Positions 26,087 through 36,658 of a DNA stretch of 64,000 bases are shown here, one piece after another (within the stretch, counting starts at the first letter, position 1; every line of letters begins with the position of its first letter). The stretch spans positions 124,001 through 188,000 of the forward strand of contig NZ_JNZD01000005.1 in NCBI RefSeq assembly GCF_000725495.1, written 5' to 3'. A program made the translations under genes and the position numbers. This DNA is from Streptomyces aureus (GTDB lineage: Bacteria; Actinomycetota; Actinomycetes; Streptomycetales; Streptomycetaceae). Under the pieces are notes generated by a model. The model had not been told where the DNA came from, did not search any database, and was given only the letters and a program-made list of their open reading frames with translations.

Positions 26087-26292
26087 GCGGATCTCTCTTT
26101 CGCTCGGAACGGAACCCCGCAGTCCAGCCGACCGGGAACGAACACGGAAGGCCTCTCCCGGTCACCGGGGTGTCCGAGAGGAAGAGGTTTACGGGGATGC
26201 GGCGCGTCAGGGGACACGCCGACGGTCAAGGTTACGGGGCCACGGCCGAAAGGGTCAAACCAGGCCGGGCCCCGCGGGTGTGCCACCGGTCA

Positions 26293-26339
26293 CGCGACGT
26301 CCCCGGCCCCGCGGGAAGCGCGGGGCCGGGGACGTCGCG
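26293..26339 (-). terminator. 21-bp perfect terminator of rne
   Basis: A 21-bp perfect stem (26293-26313 with 26319-26339) around GGAAG begins seven bases past the rne stop at 26346. Confidence 0.92.
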
Positions 26340-26345
26340 GGAGCC

Positions 26346-29300
26346 TCAGCCCTCGTCGGTGGAGGCCGTGACGGACGAGAGCGTCTGCTCCGCCGCCGCG
26401 GTCTTCTTCGCCGTGGACTTCGTGGCCGTCTTCTTCGCGGTCGCCTTCTTGGCCGTGGCCTTCTTGGCGACCGTCTTCTTGGCGGCGACGGTCTTCTTGG
26501 TGGCGGCCTTCTTCGCCGTCACCTTCTTGGCCGTCTTGCGGGCCGCCTTCTTGGCGGCCGGTGCCTCGGCGTCGGCCTCGGCGGCCTCCGGCTCGGCACC
26601 CTCGGACCCGGACTCGGCGACCGGCTCCGCGGCGGCCGACGGGACGACCACGACGGCCGCCTCCGCGGACGCGGTGGGCGCGGTGGCCTTGCGGACGGCA
26701 CGACGGCGCGGGCGGGCCGGCGCGGCGCTCTCGGCGGGGGCCTCGGCCACCGGCTCGGGCGTCGTCACCGTCTCGTCGGCGCTCTCGGCCGGCGTCTCGG
26801 CCACGGGCGCCGCGACCGGCTCCGTGACCGTCACGACGGCCTCCTCGGCCGACTTCGGCGAACCGGCCGGCGCCGACACCTTGCGGGTCGCACGACGGCG
26901 CGTACGGGGCTGGGGCGCGGCCTCGGGCTCCGCCACGGCGGCCGCGGGGGCCTCCTCGACGGTCTCGGCCACGGGCTCGGTGACCGGCTGCTCGGCCACC
27001 GGCGCCTCGACGACCGGGTCCTCGGCCGCGAACGGCTCCGCCTCGGCCTCCTCGCGGGACCGGGCGGCGGCCCGCTCGGCACGCTCCTCGCGCCGGGTCC
27101 GGGGAGCGCGCTCCTCGGTCCGCGGCGCGCCCGCCGGAGCGGACGCGCGCCGGGAGGCACGGCGCCGCGAACGGCCACGGGTGACCGCGGCCTCCGCCTC
27201 GGCGGCGCTGCCGTACAGCTCCTCGTCCGGCTGGAACTCGGTCTCGGCCGGCGCGACGGGCGCGGCGACCTCGGCGGCCACCTCGGCCTCGGTCTCCGCC
27301 TCCGGCTCCTCGGCCGACTCCTGCGTGAGCTCGTGGTCGTGGTCGTGGACCTGCTCGGCGCCGCCACGGCCGCGCTTCTTGCGCTTGCCGCCACCGCCGA
27401 TGGACGTCGGCTGCTCCATGTGCACGATGACACCGCGGCCGTTGCAGTGGACGCAGGTCTCGGAGAAGGACTCCAGCAGGCCCTGGCCGACCCGCTTGCG
27501 GGTCATCTGCACGAGGCCCAGCGAGGTCACCTCGGCCACCTGGTGCTTCGTACGGTCGCGGCCCAGGCACTCCAGCAGGCGCCGCAGCACCAGGTCGCGG
27601 TTGGACTCCAGGACCATGTCGATGAAGTCGATGACGACGATGCCGCCGAGGTCACGCAGCCGCAGCTGGCGCACGATCTCCTCGGCCGCCTCCAGGTTGT
27701 TCCTGGTGACGGTCTCCTCGAGGTTGCCGCCCTGGCCGGTGAACTTTCCGGTGTTGACGTCGACCACGATCATGGCCTCGGTCTTGTCGATCACCAGCGA
27801 GCCGCCGCTGGGCAGCCAGACCTTGCGGTCCAGCGCCTTCATCAGCTGCTCGTCGATCCGGTAGGTGGCGAAGACGTCGACCTCGGAGGTCCACTTCGAC
27901 AGCCGGTCGGTCAGGTCGGGCGCCACGTGCGAGACGTAGCCGTGGATGGTCTCCCACGCCTCGTCGCCGCTGACGATGACCTTGGAGAAGTCCTCGTTGA
28001 AGATGTCGCGGACGACCCGGACGGTCATGTCCGGCTCGCCGTAGAGCAGGGTCGGGGCGTTGCCGCTCTTCGCCTTCTTCTGGATGTCCTCCCACTGCGC
28101 CTGCAGACGCTCGACGTCACGGCGCAGCTCGTCCTCGCTCGCGCCCTCGGCGGCGGTGCGCACGATGACGCCCGCGTCCTCGGGGACGATCTTCTTGAGG
28201 ATGGTCTTCAGACGCGCGCGCTCGGTGTCGGGCAGCTTGCGGCTGATGCCGGTCATCGAGCCCTCGGGCACGTACACCAGGTACCGGCCCGGGAGGGAGA
28301 CCTGGCTGGTCAGACGGGCGCCCTTGTGGCCGATCGGGTCCTTGGTGACCTGCACCAGGACGGACTGGCCGGACTTCAGGGCGGACTCGATGCGGCGCGG
28401 CCCATTGGCCATGCCGAGCGCCTCGAAGTTGACCTCACCGGCGTAGAGCACCGCGTTGCGGCCCTTGCCGATGTCGATGAACGCGGCCTCCATCGACGGC
28501 AGCACGTTCTGGACCTTGCCCAGGTAGACGTTGCCGACGTACGAGGTCGCCTGCTCCTTGTTGACGTAGTGCTCGACGAGCACGTTGTCCTCGAGGACGC
28601 CGATCTGGGTGCGCTCGCCGCTCTGGCGGACGACCATCACGCGCTCGACGGCCTCGCGGCGGGCCAGGAACTCGGCCTCGGTGATGATCGGAACACGGCG
28701 GCGGCCCTGCTCACGGCCCTCACGGCGGCGCTGCTTCTTGGCCTCCAGACGGGTCGAGCCCTTGATGGACTGCACCTCGTCCGAGGGCTGCTCCTCACGC
28801 CGGCCGCGCGGTTCGCGGACCTTGACGACGGTGCGCTCGGGGTCGTTCTCGCCGGGCTGCTCGGCCTCGCCGCCGGAGTCACCGGCGCGACGGCGGCGGC
28901 GACGACGGCGACGGCTGCTGCTGGAGCCGCCCGACTCCTCGCGATCCTCCGCGTCCTCGGCGTCCTCCTCGACCTGCTCGGCGGTGTCCTCGGCGTCCTG
29001 GGCGGCCTGCTCGGCGGCGTACTCGTCCTCGGCGGACTCGCCGTCCGACTCGGCGGACTCGCCCCGACGGCGACGGCGGCCACCGCGACGGCGACGGCGA
29101 CGGGAGCCCGCGGACTCCTCCTCGCCCTCGTCACCCTCGACGGCGTCCTCCGCGTCCTCGGCGGACTCCAGGTCCTCGGCGGAGTCGGCGGCCTCGGTGT
29201 CCTCGACGGACTCCTGCGGCTCCTCCGTCACGGCCACGGGCTCGTCCTCGAAGCCCCGGCGACGGCGGCGCCTGCCGCGGGGGGCGGCCGGCTCCTGAAC

Positions 29301-30365
29301 GGTCTCGGCCGGCTCCTGGACCGCTTCGGCGGCCTCCGCCGCCTCAGCGGCGGCCGCGGCGGCGGCGCGCTCGGGCGTCTGGAACATCGGCTCGGTGAAC
29401 ACCGGCGCCTGGAACACGGCGACGGCGGGACGGCCCGGGCGCCGCGTGGACTCCTCGGTGTCCTTCTGCGCGGGCGCCGAGAAACCGACGGCGGCCTTGC
29501 GGGTGGCACGGCGGCGGGCACGGCGGGGACCGCCCTCCTCGCCCTGTGCCTCGGCCTGCGCGGCTTCCGGCTGCGCGGACTCGGCGGCGACGGCCGTCGG
29601 CCGTGCGGGCTCCTCGGCCTTGGTCTCGGCGCTCACGGGCGCCTCCGCCGGCTCGGCGGAGGTGTCGCCCTCGGGCGCGCCGGCGGGCGCGGTGGCCCTG
29701 CGGGTGGCGCGACGGCGGGTCGTCCGGCGCGGGGCGGCGGACTCCTCGGCGACGGGCTCGGCGGCGGGCGCGGTCTCCTCGGCCGGGGCCGGGGCCTCCT
29801 CGGCGGGCGCGGCCACCGGCTCGGCGGCGGCCGTCACGGCCTCGGCGGGGGCACCGGCGGGCGCGGAGGCACGACGGGTGGCGCGACGGCGCGTACGGCC
29901 GGCGGGCGCGGTCTCCTCGACCGGAGCGGGGGCCTCCTCGGCGGGCGCGGCCACCGGTTCGGCGACGGCGGCGGGCGCGGGGGCCTCGACGGTCTCCGCG
30001 GGAGCACCGGCGGGGGCGGAGGCACGACGGGTGGCGCGACGACGCGTACGGCGCGGCGCGGCGTCGTCGGTGGCCTCCTCGGCCGGAGCCTCGGCGACCG
30101 CGGCCGTCTCGGCGGCCTCCTCGGTCTCGTCCGTCTCCTCGGCCTCGGCGGAGGTCAGGGCCCCGGCGGGGGCCTCCTGCGCCGCGAGGTCGGCGGACGC
30201 GACGGCCGGTATGGCCGGCGCGGTGGTCTCGGCCGCGGCCTCGGAGGCGGCGGTCGGCGGACCGGCGGGGCGCGACGCCGCACGGCGGCGGCGCCGCGGC
30301 GGCAGGGTGTCGCTGGGAGTGTTGTTGTTCTCGGAACCCTCGGTGGGTTCGGTCGGCTCGAGCAT
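26346..30365 (-). CDS. rne: RNase E/G family ribonuclease
   Basis: 1339 residues, unusually long. Residues 1-560 are a disordered arm with repeated Arg blocks (RRRATRRASAPAGAP recurs at least four times) alternating with acidic Ala/Glu stretches. The catalytic core follows: S1 domain near 580-650 (GNVYLGKVQNVLPSMEAAF), nuclease site with GGIVVIDFIDM and the zinc-link CVHCNGRG near residue 970. The tail ends in a Lys/Ala histone-H1-like run. RNase E starts mRNA decay and rRNA processing; swapping the scaffold arm to both sides of the core is typical of actinobacteria. Arm repeats probably bind RNA and degradosome partners. Confidence 0.95.
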   Translation of the reverse strand: MLEPTEPTEGSENNNTPSDTLPPRRRRRAASRPAGPPTAASEAAAETTAPAIPAVASADLAAQEAPAGALTSAEAEETDETEEAAETAAVAEAPAEEATDDAAPRRTRRRATRRASAPAGAPAETVEAPAPAAVAEPVAAPAEEAPAPVEETAPAGRTRRRATRRASAPAGAPAEAVTAAAEPVAAPAEEAPAPAEETAPAAEPVAEESAAPRRTTRRRATRRATAPAGAPEGDTSAEPAEAPVSAETKAEEPARPTAVAAESAQPEAAQAEAQGEEGGPRRARRRATRKAAVGFSAPAQKDTEESTRRPGRPAVAVFQAPVFTEPMFQTPERAAAAAAAEAAEAAEAVQEPAETVQEPAAPRGRRRRRRGFEDEPVAVTEEPQESVEDTEAADSAEDLESAEDAEDAVEGDEGEEESAGSRRRRRRGGRRRRRGESAESDGESAEDEYAAEQAAQDAEDTAEQVEEDAEDAEDREESGGSSSSRRRRRRRRRAGDSGGEAEQPGENDPERTVVKVREPRGRREEQPSDEVQSIKGSTRLEAKKQRRREGREQGRRRVPIITEAEFLARREAVERVMVVRQSGERTQIGVLEDNVLVEHYVNKEQATSYVGNVYLGKVQNVLPSMEAAFIDIGKGRNAVLYAGEVNFEALGMANGPRRIESALKSGQSVLVQVTKDPIGHKGARLTSQVSLPGRYLVYVPEGSMTGISRKLPDTERARLKTILKKIVPEDAGVIVRTAAEGASEDELRRDVERLQAQWEDIQKKAKSGNAPTLLYGEPDMTVRVVRDIFNEDFSKVIVSGDEAWETIHGYVSHVAPDLTDRLSKWTSEVDVFATYRIDEQLMKALDRKVWLPSGGSLVIDKTEAMIVVDVNTGKFTGQGGNLEETVTRNNLEAAEEIVRQLRLRDLGGIVVIDFIDMVLESNRDLVLRRLLECLGRDRTKHQVAEVTSLGLVQMTRKRVGQGLLESFSETCVHCNGRGVIVHMEQPTSIGGGGKRKKRGRGGAEQVHDHDHELTQESAEEPEAETEAEVAAEVAAPVAPAETEFQPDEELYGSAAEAEAAVTRGRSRRRASRRASAPAGAPRTEERAPRTRREERAERAAARSREEAEAEPFAAEDPVVEAPVAEQPVTEPVAETVEEAPAAAVAEPEAAPQPRTRRRATRKVSAPAGSPKSAEEAVVTVTEPVAAPVAETPAESADETVTTPEPVAEAPAESAAPARPRRRAVRKATAPTASAEAAVVVVPSAAAEPVAESGSEGAEPEAAEADAEAPAAKKAARKTAKKVTAKKAATKKTVAAKKTVAKKATAKKATAKKTATKSTAKKTAAAEQTLSSVTASTDEG

Positions 30366-30499
30366 GCGGGTGGATCTCCCGTCAGGCTCCCGGGCGCCGC
30401 GCCTGGCCCGGCAGTGCCGGTGACGTCCGCGGCTCGCGCGATGCGCGGTGCCGCCGTCCGGGGCGCGGGCGCCGCACGGGAGCTCTCTGTGTCCTGGTC

Positions 30500-30539
30500 T
30501 CGCCGGTTCCGTACGCCATGTGTGCGTACGGCCTGGCGA
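30500..30539 (-). terminator. Hairpin between the TIGR03936 gene and rne
   Basis: TCGCCGG and CCGTACGC pair with GCGTACGG and CTGGCGA, leaving a CATGTGT loop. It lies 90 bases past the stop at 30628 and 135 bases before rne, so it could be a terminator or an rne leader structure. The remaining 260 bases between the genes hold no ORF I can support. Confidence 0.55.
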
Positions 30540-30627
30540 AAGTCTTAAGGTCGGTGCGCCGCCCGACCCAGGTGGCTCCCGGATACGAGGGCTGCGCTAC
30601 GACATCCGTCCCTACGCGGGACCTTCC

Positions 30628-31416
30628 TTACGCCGACGCCTTCGCGGCGGCGGTCTCGGCGGCCCCTGTGCGATCGGCTGGGGCGCCTGCGACTGCCTCG
30701 CGGTCGGGCGCGAGCGGGTCGGTCACCGTGCCGGTCTCTTCATCGAACAGCCCCTGCGCCAGCCTGGTCACCGCAGCGGCGACCGGCGGCGCCAGGTCGG
30801 CCACGGCGCGAAGACCGGACAGGACGTCGTCGGGTCGAACGGCAGGCGTCACGTGCCGAACAACCAGCCGCAGTATCGCACAGGGCTGGTCGGTCGGCCT
30901 ATCAGCCTGTGGACTGTGCGTCTCGGGGGTCGTCCCGAGGCTCGCCACGGCGCTGCGGGCGTCGAACGTCCGCATGCCGTTCTTCGTCCTGCGGCTGACC
31001 TCCACGGTCTCGGCCGCGTTGAACGCCTCCACCGCGCGCTCCGCGTCCGCGGGCTCCACGCCGTCGAGGCGCATCTCCCACACGGAGGCGGTGAGCCGGT
31101 CGGCGAGACCCGAGACGCGGGCCTCGACCGCCTCGGTGATGTCGAGGCCCTGGGGCATCGACTCGTCGAGGAGCTCGCGCAGCTTCTCGGGGTCGCGCCG
31201 TTCGGTGAGCGCGATCTCCAGATACTCCGCCTCGCTGCCCGTGCCGGTGGGTGCGGCATTGGCGTACGACACCTTCGGATGCGGAGTGAACCCTGCCGAG
31301 TACGCCATGGGTACGGCGGCACGGCGCAGGGCACGCTCGAAGGCGCGCTGGAAGTCACGGTGGCTGGTGAACCGGAGGCGGCCGCGCTTGGTGTAGCGCA
31401 GTCGGATGCGCTGCAC
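30628..31416 (-). CDS. TIGR03936 family radical-SAM-associated protein (DUF2344)
   Basis: 262 residues. The N-terminal signature RIRLRYTKRGRLRFTSHRD and PMAYSAGFTPHPKVSYANA are typical of this family, which usually lies next to or is fused with a TIGR03960-type radical SAM protein. Here that partner is 16.8 kb away (stop at 48180) on the same strand. No iron-sulfur motif is present in this protein. Its biochemical role is unknown; association with an RNA-modifying enzyme is inferred from the linkage. The last 40 residues are an Ala/Asp-rich tail. Confidence 0.88.
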   Translation of the reverse strand: MQRIRLRYTKRGRLRFTSHRDFQRAFERALRRAAVPMAYSAGFTPHPKVSYANAAPTGTGSEAEYLEIALTERRDPEKLRELLDESMPQGLDITEAVEARVSGLADRLTASVWEMRLDGVEPADAERAVEAFNAAETVEVSRRTKNGMRTFDARSAVASLGTTPETHSPQADRPTDQPCAILRLVVRHVTPAVRPDDVLSGLRAVADLAPPVAAAVTRLAQGLFDEETGTVTDPLAPDREAVAGAPADRTGAAETAAAKASA

Positions 31417-31464
31417 CGCGGGTGCGGGCGGCGGGCCTTCGGGCTGTCGCTTGCCCAGTGTCGC

Positions 31465-32685
31465 TCAGTCCTTCATGAGTGCGGTCGTACTGCTACCTAG
31501 AGTACGTGTCTCACCGGCCGCTGGTTCCCTCCGGGCGACCGGCCGTGGTTCCGCGGGGGTTCCGAAGAGCATCCTCCGGAAGTCGGCGCGGGCCTGCCGG
31601 GCGGTGTCCCGGGCGGCCTCCAGCGCCTGCCGTACCGTCCGCCGTACCGCGCGCGCCGCCTCGGCCGCGGGCTTCAGCACCAGGTCGCGCACGGCGTGCC
31701 CGACGGGCGTCAGCACGGTCCGGTACACCCAGCGCGCCGGCTCCACGAAAGTCCACCGGAAAAGACGCGCGAGGAAGCGTCCTACGGCCAGCGAGACGTA
31801 CCCGGCGATCCGCCACGCGTGCCCCAGGGCCTCGCCGATCTCCCGGGCGACGACGGCCAGGGCCCGCCCGACGGGCACGAGGACCCACCGCCACACCGCG
31901 AGGGCGGGAAGCACCAGCAGCACGCGGGCCGTCCGGTACAGGGCGACTCCTATGCCGGTGAAGACCGTCCCCACGATCCGCGCGAACCATCCGGCGACGA
32001 AGGCGACCGCCCTGCCGACGGGGGTGAGGACCCACGTGTACAGCCACACGGCGGGAACCACGAGCAGGTACCGGACCAGCCAGGCCACGGCGGTGTACAC
32101 CCCGAACGCGACGGCCGCCAGGATCATGCCGACGCCCTTGAACACCCGGGCGACGGCGCGCCCGACCGGCGTGAGCAGCCGCGCGTACACCCAGCCGCAC
32201 ACGGCCCCGACCACGCCGCCGAACCACTCGATCGCGGCCAGGACCCCCGTGAGCGCCAGGACGAGCAGCGCGGCGGTCTTTCGGACCGTCCAGCTGAGGG
32301 CGTGGCCGAGCGGGGTCAGGACCGCGCGGTACAGCCAGACCGCGGGCACGACGAGCAGCACCTGTCCGAGCCGGACCAGCGCCGTGCCGACCGGCCGGAG
32401 GACGTACCGCCACAGCGCCACCCAGGGCCAGACGAACAGCGCCCGGGCCACCCATCCCAGGACCAGCCCGAGCGCCCGCCCGACCGGCCGGAGCAGCGTG
32501 TCCCGGAGGAACCTCCCGGCGACGACGAGCGCGTCCCACACCATCCGCACCGGCACGACGAGCACGAGCACCACGATCCGCACGGGGAGGCGGATGGCGA
32601 CGGCGAGACATCCCTCGGCCGCCGGGGCGGGCCGCTCGGCCTCCCTCGATGCGGGCCGCTCTGCGGACGGTTTTTCCAGATCCAT
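31465..32685 (-). CDS. Multi-pass membrane protein built of repeated RPVGRA motifs
   Basis: 406 residues. After an acidic, Pro-rich start of 25 residues, the protein is a chain of hydrophobic segments each led by the motif (W)xYxxVLTPVGRAV. I count seven copies: LLRPVGRALG, VLRPVGTALV, VLTPLGHALS, LLTPVGRAVA, VLTPVGRAVA, VLVPVGRALA and VLTPVGHAVR, spaced about 40-55 residues. The last 60 residues are basic helical (AARAVRRTVRQALEAARDTA). It ends 48 bases upstream of the TIGR03936 gene. I do not recognise the family; a repeat-built membrane scaffold is a guess. Confidence 0.75.
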   Translation of the reverse strand: MDLEKPSAERPASREAERPAPAAEGCLAVAIRLPVRIVVLVLVVPVRMVWDALVVAGRFLRDTLLRPVGRALGLVLGWVARALFVWPWVALWRYVLRPVGTALVRLGQVLLVVPAVWLYRAVLTPLGHALSWTVRKTAALLVLALTGVLAAIEWFGGVVGAVCGWVYARLLTPVGRAVARVFKGVGMILAAVAFGVYTAVAWLVRYLLVVPAVWLYTWVLTPVGRAVAFVAGWFARIVGTVFTGIGVALYRTARVLLVLPALAVWRWVLVPVGRALAVVAREIGEALGHAWRIAGYVSLAVGRFLARLFRWTFVEPARWVYRTVLTPVGHAVRDLVLKPAAEAARAVRRTVRQALEAARDTARQARADFRRMLFGTPAEPRPVARREPAAGETRTLGSSTTALMKD

Positions 32686-32770
32686 ACCCGCGTAGACGCA
32701 CCGGCGGCCCCGATGGATGCGTCCGTGCGCGTGCGGGGTGTCACCGGGTGCTCGGGCGGGAGGTGAGGCG

Positions 32771-32872
32771 GGTCCCCTCGTGCGGCGAGGGTGTCCGCGA
32801 GTCCCTTCGTGCGGCGAGTGTCGTGGGTCCCCTCGTGCGGCGGCGGGTGTTGTGGGTCTCCGTACGGCGGAG
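32771..32872 (-). repeat. 26-29-bp minisatellite past the GT2 stop
   Basis: Units starting GGTCCCCTCGTGCGGCG occur at 32771, 32800, 32826 and (partial) 32855. The array begins 19 bases beyond the GT2 stop codon at 32891 and fills most of the gap to the membrane protein. Confidence 0.8.
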
Positions 32873-32890
32873 GCGCGTCCGGCGGGCCGG

Positions 32891-34039
32891 CTACGTCTCG
32901 CCGGTGCCGGCGGGGTGCCGTGCCGTCGTCGCCGGCCCGGCGGGGACGGGGGACGGCTGGGGGACGGTGGCCAGGCGCCGGACGGAGAACTCGCGGTTGA
33001 TCCCGGTCTGGCGCCGGACCGCGTCGGGCAGGTCGGGCAGGGCCAGCAGCCGGTCGCAGGCCCGGACCGAGCCCGCGTGGTCGCCCACCCAGTACGCGGT
33101 GATCGAGTACTCGAACAGCAGACCCCAGCGGTACACCCAGCTCCGGGTGAACAGCAGGTCGTCGGGTTCGGGCCGGTCGAGGGCGGCGCCCAGCAGGGCG
33201 TGCGCGGTGTGGTGACGGCCCAGGACCCTGAGCCGCGAGGCCAGTTCGTAGCAGGCTTCGAGCCGTTGCGGACGCGCCTCCCAGGCCCGGGTGAACGCGT
33301 CCATCGCCCCCGGCCAGTCCTCGGTGCGCTCGGCCTTGAGAAGACCGGCCTCCAGGAGCGAGACGTAGACCTCCTCCGGCCAGCCGCCCATCGCCGCGCG
33401 CCGCTCGTACAGCGCGATCGCCTCCTCGGGGTGTCCGAGGTCGCGTTCGGTGTTGGCGAGGTAGAAGACCGTGCGGGGGTTGGCGGGGTCGCGTTCCAGT
33501 TCGCCCCGAAGCAGCCGGGCGTCGCGCTCGAACTTGTCGGCGCGGCAGCCTCCGTCGGCGTGGTCCTCGATCACCAGCGCGTCCAGGTTCTCCTGGAGGT
33601 CGGGCTCGTCGGTGCAGGGGTACTCGTGGGTGACGCCCTCGTAGCGCCAGTCCCGGTCCCCGCGCATCAGGTGCTTGAAGCGGTGCTGGGTGCCGGGGGT
33701 GTCGTAGCGCAGCATGTACGAGGTCGCCGTCAGCGGGGGCAGCGGGGCGTCCTGGCGCAGGACGTGGTCGGCGTCGAGCGTGAGCAGGAAGTCGGCCTTT
33801 CCGCGGGCACGGCGGATGTTCCGGGTGCGGTTGTGGCCGAAGTCGACCCAGGGCTCCTCGTGGAGTTCGCCGGGGATGCCGGCGAGTGCCGCGCGGATCA
33901 GGTCCTGGGTGCCGTCCGTCGAGCCGGTGTCGGAGACGACCCAGGTGTCGATCAGATGGCGGACCGAGCCGAGGCAGCGTTCGATGACCCGCGACTCGTT
34001 CTTGACGATCATGCAGAGGCAGATGGTCGGCGGCTTCAC
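32891..34039 (-). CDS. GT2-family glycosyltransferase with TPR-like C-terminal half
   Basis: About 382 residues. Residues 1-180 are GT-A glycosyltransferase (ICLCMIVKNESRVIERCL, VSDTGSTDGTQDLI, FLLTLDADHVLR). Residues 180-370 are helical repeats with TPR character (NPRTVFYLANTERDLGHPEE, EAIALYERRAAMGGWPEE, EACYELASRLRVLGRHHTAH). This resembles glycosyltransferases that pair GT2 with TPR. GTG 34039 is chosen because conservation begins at VKPPTICL; no strong Shine-Dalgarno. It is divergent from the first collagen-like gene 250 bases away; modification of the Thr-rich collagen chain is conceivable but unproven. Confidence 0.8.
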   Translation of the reverse strand: MKPPTICLCMIVKNESRVIERCLGSVRHLIDTWVVSDTGSTDGTQDLIRAALAGIPGELHEEPWVDFGHNRTRNIRRARGKADFLLTLDADHVLRQDAPLPPLTATSYMLRYDTPGTQHRFKHLMRGDRDWRYEGVTHEYPCTDEPDLQENLDALVIEDHADGGCRADKFERDARLLRGELERDPANPRTVFYLANTERDLGHPEEAIALYERRAAMGGWPEEVYVSLLEAGLLKAERTEDWPGAMDAFTRAWEARPQRLEACYELASRLRVLGRHHTAHALLGAALDRPEPDDLLFTRSWVYRWGLLFEYSITAYWVGDHAGSVRACDRLLALPDLPDAVRRQTGINREFSVRRLATVPQPSPVPAGPATTARHPAGTGET

Positions 34040-34185
34040 GGCGGCCAATGTGGCACACGGCGGTCCCCCGGGGGCACCGCGTGCGGGGCCTTCGCCGAAA
34101 CAGCGCCCGATTGGCCGCAGGCGGATCCAACTTCGCTTCGGCGGCGGGCATTTGCCCGTCCGGAGGATCATCCCGATTACTCTGA

Positions 34186-34292
34186 TGAGATGACATATAG
34201 GGCGCGTTTCGGTGGAGCGTGACGATCTTCAGGTCACCGCCGGGTGAAGCTCGCGATCGGTTTCGGGGAGTTCCCCGCTGATCGATGGAGGA
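34186..34292 (+). promoter_or_regulatory. Promoter and structured leader of collagen-like gene 1
   Basis: CTGATGA then ATATAGGGCG (34180-34205) matches the region before collagen-like gene 2 and looks like a promoter. Downstream are two hairpins: CTTCAGG..GGGTGAAG (34227-34249) and CGATCGG..CTGATCG (34254-34284). The second ends four bases before the GGAGGAG ribosome-binding site at 34288. The same two positions fold in the second gene. Confidence 0.6.
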
Positions 34293-34302
34293 GAACCCGC
34301 AG

Positions 34303-36324
<2,022 letters not shown>

Positions 36325-36415
36325 GGCGCCACCGCCGACGGGGGTTCACCACCACGGGCCCCTGACCCGCCGGTCCCCGCGGGTACGGATCTGAACTCTG
36401 AACCCCCGCCCGTAC

Positions 36416-36459
36416 GAGGGGTGCCCGACCGGACGCCGACCGTTCCCCGGGCACCCCTC
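36416..36459 (+). terminator. Terminator of collagen-like gene 1
   Basis: GAGGGGTGCCCG pairs perfectly with CGGGCACCCCTC (12 bp) across a 20-base loop, 92 bases past the stop. Confidence 0.75.
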
Positions 36460-36540
36460 CCCCACCCCGCGGGTCCCCGCGGCTTGCCGGAACCGCGGAA
36501 CCGCTCGGCCCGCACGAACCGCATGACCGGTATTGGACTG

Positions 36541-36654
36541 ACCTGATGATATGTAGGGCGTGTTGGGGCGAAATACGCCCGTGCGACCGGCGTCAACCGG
36601 TCAAGCTCGCGATCGGCTTCAGGAACTGCCCGCCGATCGATCCAAGGAGCGCCC
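36541..36654 (+). promoter_or_regulatory. Promoter and structured leader of collagen-like gene 2
   Basis: CTGATGATATGTAGGGCG resembles the start of the first gene's control region. Two hairpins follow at matching positions: GACCGG/CCGGTC (36585-36602) and CGATCGGC/GCCGATCG (36610-36639), then AAGGAG before ATG 36659. The first hairpin differs in sequence from gene 1 but still pairs. Confidence 0.6.
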
Positions 36655-36658
36655 CCGA

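Noticed and set aside
25914..30548. A 1544-codon open frame on the plus strand over rne
   Set aside because: It is the antisense shadow of rne: composition is Gly/Leu/Arg-rich without domains, and it reads across rplU and rne.
33000..34200. Plus-strand frame over the GT2 gene
   Set aside because: Antisense to the GT2/TPR gene, which shows the expected DTGSTDGT and LDADH motifs.
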